64,000 bases of DNA from CADEED01 sp963839685 (GCA_963839685.1 CAWIVS010000004.1:62001-126000), one strand, 5' to 3'; shown: positions 27,606 through 37,516, numbered from the stretch's first letter. Numbers and translations: made by a program. Notes: generated by a model from the sequence alone, not told the origin.

Positions 27606-27904
27606 GTCCAGCGAAGACACGCGGAAGAAGGAGATCGGCACGATCGCCGTGCTCCTGCAACGCCTCAACGAATTCCGGCTGCCACGCGCGCTGGACATGA
27701 AGAAGAAGGTGGACCGCGGCGAGAAGTTCTCCGAGGAGGACCTCAAGTTCCTCGACGAGGTCAAGAAGGATTCCGGCCAGGTGCAATGACCTGGCTGCGA
27801 AACATCCCGAATACAAGAGCCTCGTGGACAAGCTCGCGTCGCTGTATGCGGAGATCGCGCGCAAGGGACTCGAGAACGAACAGAAACCGAAGGCAAGACC
27901 ATGA
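27598..27904 (+). CDS. Small charged protein of unknown function upstream of PPK2 (frameshifted)
   Basis: A roughly 100-aa, highly charged, probably helical protein. Its first part (MRKSSEDTRKKEIGTIAVLLQRLNEFRLPRALDMKKKVDRGEKFSEEDLKFLDEVKKDSGQV) is read to about 27785. The second part (NDLAAKHPEYKSLVDKLASLYAEIARKGLENEQK) is one frame over and ends in TGA overlapping the PPK2 ATG (ATGA). The start overlaps the SulP stop. No family was recognised. The strict overlap on both sides makes it a real member of the SulP-PPK2 gene set. Confidence 0.6.
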
Positions 27905-28697
27905 GCAAGAACGACGCCAGCGACAAGCTCCGCGGCAAGGATTACGACAAGGAGCTCAAGAAGCTGCACGGCGAGCTCGTCAAGCTGCAGCAGTGGGTGG
28001 TGCACAAGGGACTCAAGGTCTGCATCGTGTTCGAGGGACGCGATGGCGCGGGCAAGGGCGGCTGCATCAAGGCGATCACCGAACGCGTCAGTCCGCGCGT
28101 GTTTCGCGTCGTCGCATTGCCGTCACCCAGCACGCGCGAGCGCAGCCAGATGTACGTGCAGCGCTATCTACCGCATCTGCCGGCGGCCGGCGAGATCGTG
28201 ATCTTCGATCGCAGCTGGTACAACCGCGCGGGCGTGGAGCGCGTCATGGGCTTCACGGAGATGGACGAAGTGAAGCGGCTTCCTGCGCGGTCATGCCGCG
28301 CGTGGAAAAGGCCATCGTCGATTCCGGGGTGATCCTCATCAAGTTCTGGCTCGAAGTCAGCGAAGAAGAGCAGACCCGCCGCCTGCAGGATCGCGTCAAC
28401 GATCCGCGCAAGATCTGGAAGCTCTCGCCCATGGATCTCAAGTCCTACAGCCGCTGGTACGACTACTCGCGCGCGCGCGACGACATGTTCGCGGCCAGCG
28501 ATTCACCACATGCTCCCTGGTACGTCGTGCCCAGTGACGACAAGCGCCGCGCGCGGCTCAACGTCATCCACCACATCCTCAGGCAGGTGCCGTACAAGTC
28601 GATGCCGCGGGAAAAGATCAGGTTTCCCAAGCGCCAGAAGCGCGGCGGCTATCGCGATCCCAACTATCCGTACAAGTACGTCAAGGCCGTGTTCTGA
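27901..28697 (+). CDS. ppk2: Polyphosphate kinase 2 (one frameshift)
   Basis: PPK2-family enzyme that uses polyphosphate to phosphorylate nucleotides. Walker A is FEGRDGAGKGGCIKAIT, and Walker B with its arginine is EIVIFDRSWYNRAGVERVMGF. The lid is SEEEQTRRLQDRVNDPRKIWKLSPMDLKS, and the end is IHHILRQVPYK...YPYKYVKAVF. The frame breaks near 28280, between MDEVKR and AVMPRVEKAIVDSG. At about 265 aa it is the short one-domain type. Whether it makes ATP/GTP from NDPs or ADP from AMP cannot be told from sequence alone. ATG 27901 overlaps the stop of the small upstream gene. Confidence 0.88.
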
Positions 28698-28740
28698 CGC
28701 CTTCACTTGAAACTGTCGAGACGCCTCTCTTGCTGGAAAA

Positions 28741-28763
28741 ATAGGAATGTCCCCATTTCCTAT
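28741..28763. repeat. REP-like element, single copy, at the 3' end of the GH144 gene
   Basis: Contains GGAATGTCCCCATTTCC (the repeat core, reverse orientation) flanked by ATAGGAA/TTCCTAT, so the unit can form a small hairpin. On the minus strand it reads TAGGAAATGGGGACATTCC, and its TAG is the stop codon of the GH144-like gene. It lies between that gene and the convergent ppk2. Confidence 0.75.
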
Positions 28764-30235
28764 CGGGCGCCTGGTTCGAGCCAGCCGCCCTCGAAGCCCG
28801 CGCGCTTGAGGCCGCGGCGCACGTACTCGTTGCGTTTCATGACTGACCAGATCAGCTCACTGCGGTAGTTCTCGAGCATGGAGATGATGGGACCCTGGTC
28901 GATGCCGAGGTACTCGGTATCCACCCAGCCGATGCCGCGGACGCGCCGGCCGTGCCTGAGCGGCACGTCGTAGTCGAAGCTCGGGTTGAAGGCGTCGACG
29001 AAACCGTACTTGCCGTAGATGTGGCGGCCGTATTGCTTGTACATGGTCTGGACCGCCGGAATCACGACCTCGGGCGCAAAGGGTAACGACCCGAGCACCG
29101 CGGTTGGCGCGATGGTTCCGTCATCCACGACTTCCTGCAACCCGATGCCGCGCGCCGCATACGAGTAGAATTTTCGCTTCTGCCCGAGGTAGACGAGTTC
29201 GTGATCCCCGGGTCCGTCCGAGGCCGAAAGGCCCCAGATGTTGGGTCCGTAACCACGCCAGTCCATGGGATTGCGGATGGAGTAGGCACGTTGCGCGAGC
29301 ACGGCGCGCCTGCTGTTCTCGAAGTAGTCCATGCCCAGCGGCCACATGAACTCGTCCTTGATGCCGCGCAAATCGATCCAGATGTGCGTGTACTGGTGGC
29401 CGAACATCGGACCGAACGTCAGGTGCGTCTGGCCTTCGAGCGTGCCCCAGTGGCGGTAGTAGTTGGAACTCCAGGCAACCCAGGTGTGATCCGCCGCGGG
29501 AAAAGTGGGCGAGCCCAGTGCGAGGATGAATACCAGCATGGCCTCGTTGTAACCGCGCCAGTCGTGGCCGCCAAACTGCAGTTCCGGGCTCCACGCCATG
29601 CGGATGTCCGGCGCGACTTCGATGGCCCAGGGCCAGTTCACGCGCTGGTACAGCTCATTGGCGATGCGGCGGATCTCGGCTTCCTCGGGTTGGTCCGCGT
29701 CGAAGTAACCGCCGACGAACAACACGCCGGCCATGAGCAGCGCGGTATCGACGGTAGATAGCTCGGAATCGCCATAACGTTTGCCGGTGCCGAAGTTGAC
29801 GAAGTGATAGAAGAATCCCTGGTAGCCGGTTGCCTGGTCCGGTGAGGTGTCCTGCTGCGCGGTGAGTAAAAAACGCAGCGTGGTGAGCACGCGTGCGCGC
29901 GCCTGCGCGCGCGTGACGTAGCCGCGTTCCACGCCAATGGCATAGGCATTGAGCGCAAACCCCACGGCCGCGATGCTCGAGAAGGGTGGTCGCGGCCAGC
30001 GATCCGGTATGAGCCCGGTCTCGGGTTCGGCGGTCTCCCAGAAGAAGTTGAAGGTGCGTTTCTGCGCGTCGTCGAGCAGCGGATCGAGCGGTTTGATGGG
30101 CACCACCGGGATGGCGCGCACCACCACCGGGTTGAGATCCGGTTCCGTCGTCTTGCAGCCACTCGCCAGTGCGGCCAGTGTCGTGAGCAGGGCCGCGACG
30201 AGTGGTCCGCGGCGGCGGCCGCGCGTGGCTGTCAT
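28760..30235 (-). CDS. Lipoprotein glycoside hydrolase, PF10091 glucoamylase-like / GH144-type
   Basis: A 491-aa exported lipoprotein with a lipobox (LAALASGC, Cys27). The mature protein matches the glucoamylase-like PF10091 family, whose characterised members include GH144 endo-beta-1,2-glucanases. Motifs seen: RTFNFFWETAEPETGLIPDRW, TGYQGFFYHFVN, STVDTALLMAGVLF, NEAMLVFILALGSPTF, HQYTHIWIDLRGIKD and GIDQGPIISMLENYRS. The (alpha/alpha)6 fold is expected. ATG 30235 overlaps the stop of the halogenase-like gene (ATGA), so the pair is coupled. Its own TAG stop is the first three bases of a REP-like element. Surface or periplasmic cleavage of beta-glucan is inferred from the neighbouring receptor and GH3. 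Confidence 0.82.
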   Translation of the reverse strand: MTATRGRRRGPLVAALLTTLAALASGCKTTEPDLNPVVVRAIPVVPIKPLDPLLDDAQKRTFNFFWETAEPETGLIPDRWPRPPFSSIAAVGFALNAYAIGVERGYVTRAQARARVLTTLRFLLTAQQDTSPDQATGYQGFFYHFVNFGTGKRYGDSELSTVDTALLMAGVLFVGGYFDADQPEEAEIRRIANELYQRVNWPWAIEVAPDIRMAWSPELQFGGHDWRGYNEAMLVFILALGSPTFPAADHTWVAWSSNYYRHWGTLEGQTHLTFGPMFGHQYTHIWIDLRGIKDEFMWPLGMDYFENSRRAVLAQRAYSIRNPMDWRGYGPNIWGLSASDGPGDHELVYLGQKRKFYSYAARGIGLQEVVDDGTIAPTAVLGSLPFAPEVVIPAVQTMYKQYGRHIYGKYGFVDAFNPSFDYDVPLRHGRRVRGIGWVDTEYLGIDQGPIISMLENYRSELIWSVMKRNEYVRRGLKRAGFEGGWLEPGAR

Positions 30236-31794
30236 GCCGCGACGGGCGCCTGGCAACAGCGCTCGATGAATTGTTCGTGCGACGGCATGGCGGCCACGCA
30301 GCTCGCGATGACGCTGCGCACGCTCTCGCTGAGCAGCTCGACATCACGATCGGAAACCGCATCGACCAGCGGGTGATAACCCGTCGGCACGATGCCCTGT
30401 CCAATCAGGACCTGCACCCAGCTGGTGAGCGCGAACATTTCTTCCGCATTCCGATAAAAGCGGCCGCTGTCCCGGAACAGGCGGATCACACCTGCGAGTG
30501 GCTCGGGAATCGACATGTGGGCGCAGTACATCCAGAACTCGCTGTCGCGGCGCGCGGTGGCGTGATAGTGCAGGATCAGGAAGTCCCGGATGCGCTCCAT
30601 TTCGAACGCGGCTTCGTCGTTGTAACGCTGTTGCAGCGCCGGGCTCATGTGCCGGTCCGGCAACATCTGGATCAGGCGCGCGATGCCGGACTGGATGAGA
30701 TAGATGCTGGTGGATTCGAGCGGCTCGAGGAAGCCGCTGGCCAGACCCAGCGCCACACAGTTGCGATTCCACATCCGACGACGCCTGCCGGTGGTGAATT
30801 TCAGCAGGCGCGGTTCCGCGAGCGGTCGGCCATCGAGGTTGGCGTTCAGGGTGGCGGCGGCCTCGTCGTCTCCGAGGTACGCGCTCGAGTAGACGTGGCC
30901 ATTGCCGGTGCGGTGCTGCAACGGAATGCGCCATTGCCAGCCTGCGGTGCGCGCCGTCGAGCGCGTGTACGGCGTTGCGGGGCTGGTCTTTTCGCTGGGT
31001 ACGGCGACCGCGCGGTCGCAGGGCAACCAGTGCGTCCAGTCGTCGTAACCGGTCGCGAGCGCCTGCTCGATGAGCAGGCCGCGAAAACCCGAACAATCGA
31101 TGAAGAGTTCGCCGTCGATGCGCACGCCGGACTTCAGGGTGACCGATTCGATGAAACCATCGCCGGCGCGCAGGCTCACTTCGACGATCTCGCCCTCGAC
31201 ACGCTTGACGCCGCGCGCCTCGGCGTAACGCCTGAGATACTGCGCGTACAGGCCCGCGTCGAAATGATAGGCATAGGCCACCTGCGAGAGCGGCGACGTG
31301 GCGGGCACATCACTGGCGCCGGACATGAACTTGCAGAGCGGCGCGGCCACAGTGTTCAGCGAGTAGTCACCGAGGTCGCGGGCCTTGCGCTGCAGGTGGA
31401 GCTTCAGCCAGTAATGATGAAAGGGCAGCCCGCGATATTCGTGACCGATGGTGCCGAAGCCGTGGATATACCGCGAGCCGATGTTGCCCCAGTCGACGAA
31501 CTGGATGCCGAGCTTGAAGGTCCCGCGCACCGCGCGCACGAATTCGACTTCGTCGATGCGCAGCGTATTGTTGAAGGCGCGCAAGTGCGGAACCGTGGCC
31601 TCGCCGACGCCGACCGTGCCGATATCCTCGGATTCGATGAGCTGAATCGATACCGGGAATTCGAGCGTGCGCGCCAGCGCCGCGGCGGCCATCCACCCCG
31701 CGGTTCCGCCGCCGACGATGACGATGCTCTTGAGGCGCGCGTTACCGGAAATGGGGACATTCCTTATTTGCTGGCAAGGAAATGGGCACGACAT
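30232..31794 (-). CDS. Tryptophan-halogenase-like flavoprotein
   Basis: FAD-dependent protein of the tryptophan halogenase family. The FAD motif is IVIVGGGTAGWMAAAALA, followed by VGVGEATVPHLRAF. The position of the family's catalytic lysine is kept in FKLGIQFVDW, and the WxWxIP halogenase motif is present as GWQWRIPLQHR. The C-terminal part has ALGLASGFLEPLESTSIYL. Any halogenation in the cell is unproven; many relatives beside TonB receptors have unknown substrates. The first 16 or so residues, including the start ATG 31794, are encoded by a REP-like element; the natural protein should begin near RLKSIVIVGGG. It is transcribed from the receptor side and coupled to the GH144-type gene. Confidence 0.88.
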   Translation of the reverse strand: MSCPFPCQQIRNVPISGNARLKSIVIVGGGTAGWMAAAALARTLEFPVSIQLIESEDIGTVGVGEATVPHLRAFNNTLRIDEVEFVRAVRGTFKLGIQFVDWGNIGSRYIHGFGTIGHEYRGLPFHHYWLKLHLQRKARDLGDYSLNTVAAPLCKFMSGASDVPATSPLSQVAYAYHFDAGLYAQYLRRYAEARGVKRVEGEIVEVSLRAGDGFIESVTLKSGVRIDGELFIDCSGFRGLLIEQALATGYDDWTHWLPCDRAVAVPSEKTSPATPYTRSTARTAGWQWRIPLQHRTGNGHVYSSAYLGDDEAAATLNANLDGRPLAEPRLLKFTTGRRRRMWNRNCVALGLASGFLEPLESTSIYLIQSGIARLIQMLPDRHMSPALQQRYNDEAAFEMERIRDFLILHYHATARRDSEFWMYCAHMSIPEPLAGVIRLFRDSGRFYRNAEEMFALTSWVQVLIGQGIVPTGYHPLVDAVSDRDVELLSESVRSVIASCVAAMPSHEQFIERCCQAPVAA

Positions 31795-31882
31795 TCCTCA
31801 TTTTCTTGTAACAATTGATTCGGTCGTGATGGCTGCAACTTCCGCCGATTGTTACAGGAAAATGAGGAATGTCCCCATTTCC
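31747..31882. repeat. REP-like inverted pair forming a long hairpin
   Basis: GGAAATGGGGACATTCC (31747-31763) faces GGAATGTCCCCATTTCC (31866-31882). A degenerate direct copy is at 31778-31797. Inside, a 26-bp inverted repeat (31790-31815 against 31848-31873) matches with one mismatch around a 32-nt loop. It separates the TonB receptor gene from the halogenase-like gene and overlaps the literal start of the latter. Confidence 0.85.
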
Positions 31883-31906
31883 GCCCGTGCGCCAAGGCAC
31901 CGTCAC

Positions 31907-34886
31907 TCAGAACTTCACGCCGAACGAACCGCGCACGGTGCGCGGAAAGCCCGTGATATTGCCGATGGGATTCAGCCGACCGCCGACCGGACGCATCGGG
32001 CCCGATGGTGTCGAGGTAATCGACCAGGTTTTCCTCGTTGGTGACGTTCAGGATGTCGAAGCGCAGGTAGAACGACGCCACATCGCGCACTGCGAAGTCC
32101 TTGGTGATCTGCAGATCGAGCGACTGGTAACCGTCACTCGAGCCGGCCACGTAGGCGTCCGCTGTGACAGGGCGCGCCGTTCGTCGAAGAGCGCCGGGGG
32201 CGCGAGACAGGGGATGAGGTTGCGCGGCAGGGGCGTCGACCAGGTGAGCTTGCCGGCGAAAGTCAGGCCCCACGGTCCCGCATACGTGCCGGTGCCCACG
32301 AACGCGATGCTCGGCCGCCGCATTCGACTGGATGAAACGGTATTCCTTGATCGACACACCGTCGAAGGCGTAGTGCTCGTTGATGTCGCGATTCTGGTCG
32401 GCATCGGTGTAGGTGTACGAAAAGGTCGCGCCCCACTTCGAGTCCTCGGTGAACGGCTTTTCCGCCGACAGCAGCACCTGCGTGCTCTCGGTCTCGATGC
32501 CGCTGTTGCCGATGATCAGCGCTCCCGCGAGTCCCGGCGGCGAATTGCCCCAGGGCTGCGAGCGGTTCTGCCAGAAGTCACCGTTGGGATAGCGATTGCC
32601 CAGCGTGAACACGAACCCGTCCTTGCTCTCGATGCGCGTCACCGCGATGCTGGTGTTCCAGTCCGCGAGCCGGTTGCGCATGCCGAGGCTGAACTGGTCG
32701 GAGTAGGGCACATCCAGTTCGTTGTTGATCAGGTTGACTTCGCCCGCCATGCCGTTGAACAGCGCCAGGATGGCGTCGGGATCCTGCGCGTACACCGGAT
32801 CCCAGGCCACGCACGAGGCACTGGGTGCGCACGGATGGTCCGTCGTATTGAAGCGCAGTTCCGAAGTCGCCAACGCGAACTTGGTCTGCTCGAGCTGCAG
32901 ATAGTCGTACAGCGTGCGGTCATAGGCGCGGCCCGCGCCGCCGAAGATCACATGCTGCTGGTCGCCGCCGAGGTCGTAGCGAGAATCCCAGGCGCGGCTG
33001 GAATGCGTTCTCGTAGGGATCGCGGTTGTTGCCGGTGCTGATGTAGTCGTTGATGTCGATGGCGGTATTTGGATCGGAGGACAGTCCGAGCGACTGGCCG
33101 TAGGTGAGTCCCGGCGAGATCTCGGTGTTCAGCGAATCGATCAGGAATTGCGGCGTCGGGAATCGAGATACGACTCGTTCCATTCGATGTCCCAGCGCAG
33201 TCCGAGGTTCAGCGTCAGATGGTCGTTGACCACCCAGTCGTCCTGCGCGAACACGCCTAACTGCTGGTCCTGCGAGGTCACGCTGGAATCGAAACCCGCC
33301 ACCGGCAGCGCGAAGACGGACTTCCACGGGATCGGTGGCCGCGCCGGCCGGGGTCACGTCGTAATAGAAGACGGGACGTCCCGGTACCGAGTCCTGCGGC
33401 CGTCAGGTCGACGTCCTTGTACTTCACGCCCAGCTTGATGGTGTGATCGCCGCCGAACCAGCTGATGTCGGTGAACGTGATGATGTCGGCGATGGCCCAG
33501 CCCTTCTGGCCCTTGTTCTGCCCGGCGCGCGGATCGGCGCCGTCGATGGCGAGGATGTTGTGGTCCTGGCGCCATCGAAGTAGGTGTACACCGCGCCATT
33601 CGGTGTCCGAGTTGATGACGTGCGGCACGATAGAAGGCATCTTCGTAGGTCAGCTGGACTTCGTTGATCCAGCGTTCGGCGTTGTGCTTCCACGACAATT
33701 CGTAGCGCTTGTCGTCGTTGTCGGTGTTGACGGCGGCGCTCGAAGCGACGCCCGTCCCCGCCTGGTCGCCGTCGCCGCTCTCATCGCGAAGCTTCACCGA
33801 CAGATCGATGCGGTCGAAGTCGGAGGACTCCCAGTCGAGCTTGGCGAAGAGCAGGTCCTCCTCGAAGCCGATGGTCGCCGGTCCCAGCTGCGCCGCGGCA
33901 TCCGCCGGCAACTGCGCGAGCGATCTCGGGCGGTGTATTGCCGCCGGGAATCACAGTCACCGGCGTCTCGTAACGCTTGCGCCTCGTAAGTCACGAAGAA
34001 GTGCATGCGGTCCTGGATGATCGGTCCGCCGAAAGCCAGGCCGTATTCCTTGGTCTCGGATTCGGTCTTGATGTCGGCGCTTTGTTCGGCCGGTGTGCTC
34101 GCGCGCCAGTTGTCGGCCGAATAGGTTCCGAATGCCTGGCCTTCGAACTCGTTGGTGCCCGAGCGCGAGATCGCGGTGATGGCGGCGCTCGAGATCTGGT
34201 CGTATTCCGCCTTGTAGTTCGAGGTGATGACCTTGTACTCACCGATGGCGAGCTGCGGGAACGGATTGCCCTGCGTATCGCCGGCCTGGCCACTGACGCC
34301 GGAGCGCACGTAGCCCTTCTGGCCCACGCCATCGATGTAGAGGTTCACGCCGTTTTCGTTCTGCGCGCCGCCGCGGATGGAGGTGCGGCCTTTGGCATCG
34401 ACTTCGAACACAACGCCGGGCACGGTGTCGGCGAACTCGAGGAAGTTGCGCGTCATCTGCGGCACGCTCTCGATCTGCTGCTGCGACACCGTCGTGCCGA
34501 CTTCCGAGGTCCGCACTTCGTTGAGCCGTCGCCCGGTGACGACTACTTCCTGAATGGGTGCCTCGGTCTCGGCATGTTGCGGCGCCGCTGACGAGGTCGA
34601 GCGTGGCGGTGGACGCCACACTCAACGTGACCACGGTCTCGGTGCCCGGCGCCCGCCTCGACGCGGTAGGTGCCCGGCGTCAGGCCGGCAATCGTGTAAC
34701 TGACCATCTTCTGCCGGCACGCACGCGCCGCGTGGCGCCGGTCGCGACATTGTGCGCGGTTACTTCGCTGGCAGCCGGGGCCTTGCCGCGCAACGTCGCG
34801 TCGACGGATTGCGCCTGCACTGCCACCGGGGCCGCCAAGGCCGCGGCAATCGCCGCACCGAGCATCGAACGCGAAAAATGTTTCAT
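31907..34886 (-). pseudogene. TonB-dependent outer-membrane receptor (Oar-like), multiply frameshifted
   Basis: Pieces in all three frames form one TonB-dependent receptor of about 980 aa. The signal peptide is MLGAAIAAALAAPVAVQAQ, followed by a carboxypeptidase-regulatory-like repeat and a TonB-box-like IQEVVVTGRR. The plug has SVPQMTRNFLEFADTVPGV, SIRGGAQNENGVNLYIDGVGQKGY and SSAAITAISRSGTNEFEGQAFG. Barrel strands run to the C-terminal NITGFPRTVRGSFGVKF, which ends in Phe as outer-membrane barrels do. Frames change at eight or more points (for example near 34630, 33950, 33610, 33380, 33160, 32960, 32310 and 31990). It sits between GH3 and the halogenase-like gene, so import of a glucan fragment is the likely role. 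Confidence 0.8.
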
Positions 34887-35111
34887 GGAAATCCCTCTCG
34901 TAGTCGTTGCTCGTGTGACAACGCGCTGCGCCAGGGCGACGTCAGCGTGGCCTTAGCTCGATGTGGCCAACTGTCGACACGCTTCCTTGCGTTGGATTCT
35001 TGCACCGTGTGCGCGGGGAATCTCGCGCGTTCCGGCCAAGCATTGTAGGAATCCACGCCAGTGTGAATGCGGCGTTGTCGGACGGGGTACTCATTTGAAA
35101 ACCAAGAGTTG

Positions 35112-37440
35112 TTAGGGCGCGGCAACGTTGCGCGCTGCAGCGCGCTCGGCCGCGACCTCGACGGTGCCTTCGAGTCCGCCGAGCGAACTGGTGCCGAGCG
35201 TGACTTCCTGGATGCCGGGCTGGAGCACGCGGCGATTGTCAGGGCCGAGCACCGCGAGTCGACTCGCCGGCACTTTGAACTCGATGACGCGCGACTCGTC
35301 GGCCGCGAGGTGCACGCGTTGATAGGCGACCAGTCGTCGGCCGGCGACCGCGCTCGCGATCCGCGGGCGGACGTACAGTTGCGGGACCTCGTCGCCGGCG
35401 CGGTCCGGACGTGTTGGTCAGGCGCGCGCGCACCACCAGCGTGTCGTCGCGGCCGATGCGCTGCGGTAACTGCAACGCCTCGAGTCGGAAGCGGCTGTAC
35501 GAGAGTCCAAATCCGAAAGCGAACAGCGGCTCGTCGGACTCGTCGAGCCAGTGAGCCTTGTAGTCGCCGCGTTCGGGAATGTTGGGTCGGCCATTCGGTG
35601 GATCGTAATGATGTATCGGTATCTGGCCGACGCTGCGCGGCCAGGTCACTGGCTGCTTGCCGCCCGGGTTGTAGTCGCCGAACAGCACGTCGGCGATGGC
35701 GTGTCCGCCCTCGATGCCCGGGAAGAATGCATGCACCAGCGCGCGGGAATTTTCAGCCAGCTCGGGGACCGCGAGCGCGCGACCGGTGAGCAACACGACC
35801 ACGACCGGTTTGCCGGTGGCGAGCAGTGCGTCGATGAGCGCCTGCTGGTTGCCGGGCAGGTCGAGCCGGGCGCGGTTCTTCGCTTCACCGCTTTGCGTCT
35901 CGCGTTCGCCGACGACGGCGATGACGATATCGCTGCCGCGAGCACTGGCCACCGCCGCTGCGATGCGGACGTCGTCGCCAGGGGGCGCACTGCCGTTGCG
36001 CTCGAGCCCGACTCCCTCGGAATGCGTGACGCTCATGGCGCCCTGCGAGGCAGCAGCGCGTTCCTGGAACGCCGCGAGCACGCTGATGACATCCTTGCCT
36101 TCACCGCGTGCATGCCAGGGCCCCAGCAGATCCTCTTGTGCGTTCGCCAGCGGGCCGGTCAGCAGGATGTGCCGCGGCGCGGAAAGGGGCAGCAGGTTGG
36201 CGTCGTTTTTCAGCAGCACGATGGACTTGCGGGCAATGTCGCGCGCGGCGGCGCGATGTTCCTTCGAGACGCGTACGCGTTTCTCGAGGTCCTCGGGCAC
36301 GTAGGGCTTTTCGAACAGTCCGAGGCGCCGTTTGAAGGCGAGCGCGCGCAATACTTCGCGATCGATTTCGTCCACGCGCACCAGTCGCTGCTCGACGGCC
36401 TTCGCGAGCTGTGCGTAATACACGCCGTCTTCCATGTCGACGGTCATGGTGCCGTCGCGCAGCGCCTGCACCGCCGCCTGCAGATCGTCCGCGGCCGTGC
36501 CGTGATAGCGCATTTCCGTGATGGCCGCGTAGTCCGAGACCAGGACGCCGTCGAAGCCGAGTTCGCCACGCAATACTTCCTGCAGCATGCGGCGGTTTGC
36601 GGACATTGGTACGCCGCCCGGCCCTGTCGTGAATGCCGGCATCACCGAAGGTGCACCGGCCGCCAGGCCGGCGGCGAAGGGCGGCAAATGAAACTCGCGA
36701 ATGCTGCGTTCGGTGAGATCGACATAGGCATAGTCCTTGCCGGCCTGGGATGCGCCGTAGCCCAGGTAATGTTTCAGGCAACTCGCCACGCCGAAATCCG
36801 CAGGCGCAGGATTGCCGGGCAGGCCGGCGAGCGAGCGGTGAAATCCTTCGATGCTCGCAACGCCGTAGTCGCTCGTGACCAGCGGCGACTCGCCGAAGGT
36901 CTCCACCACGCGGCCCCAGCGCGGATCCACCGGGTGATCGACCATGGGTGCGAAGGTCCAGCGCTGTCCGTGTGAATAACCTTCGAGCCCGGCGATACGC
37001 GCCGCGGTGCGTGCGTCGGCGGCGTCGAAGGTCGCGGCCAGCCCGAGCGGAACGGGAAACACGGTCCAGTAACCGTGAATGATGTCAGTGGCGAACACCA
37101 CCGGGATGCCGAGCCGCGACTCGCGCACCGCGATGCGCTGGATGCGATTGACGTCGCGCGCCGACCATTCGAAGGCCGACATCTGGAAGCCAATGCCCTC
37201 GCGCGCCAGTTCCTCCGAAGTCTTGTTAGGCCGACCGGCGGAGTCGGGCCCTGTCATGGTGCCCTTGCTGAGCAACATGAGCTGGTTGACCTTTTCCTGC
37301 AGGGTCATGCGTGAGAGCAGCGCAACGTCACGCGGGTCGGCCGACCCAGTGGCGTCGGCCATGCAGGGCGCCGCAAGGTTGAAGACCGCGATCAGGAAGA
37401 ACGTCGCAACCAGCCTGGTCCGCAAGTTCGCTGCAAACAT
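35112..37440 (-). CDS. Glycoside hydrolase family 3 beta-glucosidase (one frameshift)
   Basis: Periplasmic BglX-like GH3 enzyme. A signal peptide starts at ATG 37440 (MFAANLRTRLVATFFLIAVF, cleavage near PCMA). The TIM barrel shows LSRMTLQEKVNQLMLLSKG, GIPVVFATDIIHGYWTVFP, FAPMVDHPVDPRWGRVVETFGE and CLKHYLGYGA. The nucleophile aspartate is in GFDGVLVSDYAAI. The alpha/beta sandwich has KSIVLLKNDANLLPL, GERETQSGEAKNRARLDLPG and a LFAFGFGLSYSRF end, followed by a fibronectin-III-like domain. The frame breaks near 35400; the tail (LYVRPRIASAVAGRRLVAYQRVHL...) continues to 35112. A longer GTG start at 37503 is possible but less likely. It would split short glucosides imported by the adjacent receptor. 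Confidence 0.88.
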
Positions 37441-37516
37441 GATGCACACCGCCGCGGCAGAGAGTGCGCATCCCGCGCACGAGTCGCGCGCAGCATCCCG
37501 CATTCGTTGCGACTAG

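Noticed and set aside
37365..37440. GH3 enzyme as a lipoprotein
   Set aside because: The cysteine after the hydrophobic stretch has proline at -1 (AAPC), which does not fit a lipobox; an ordinary signal peptide is likelier.
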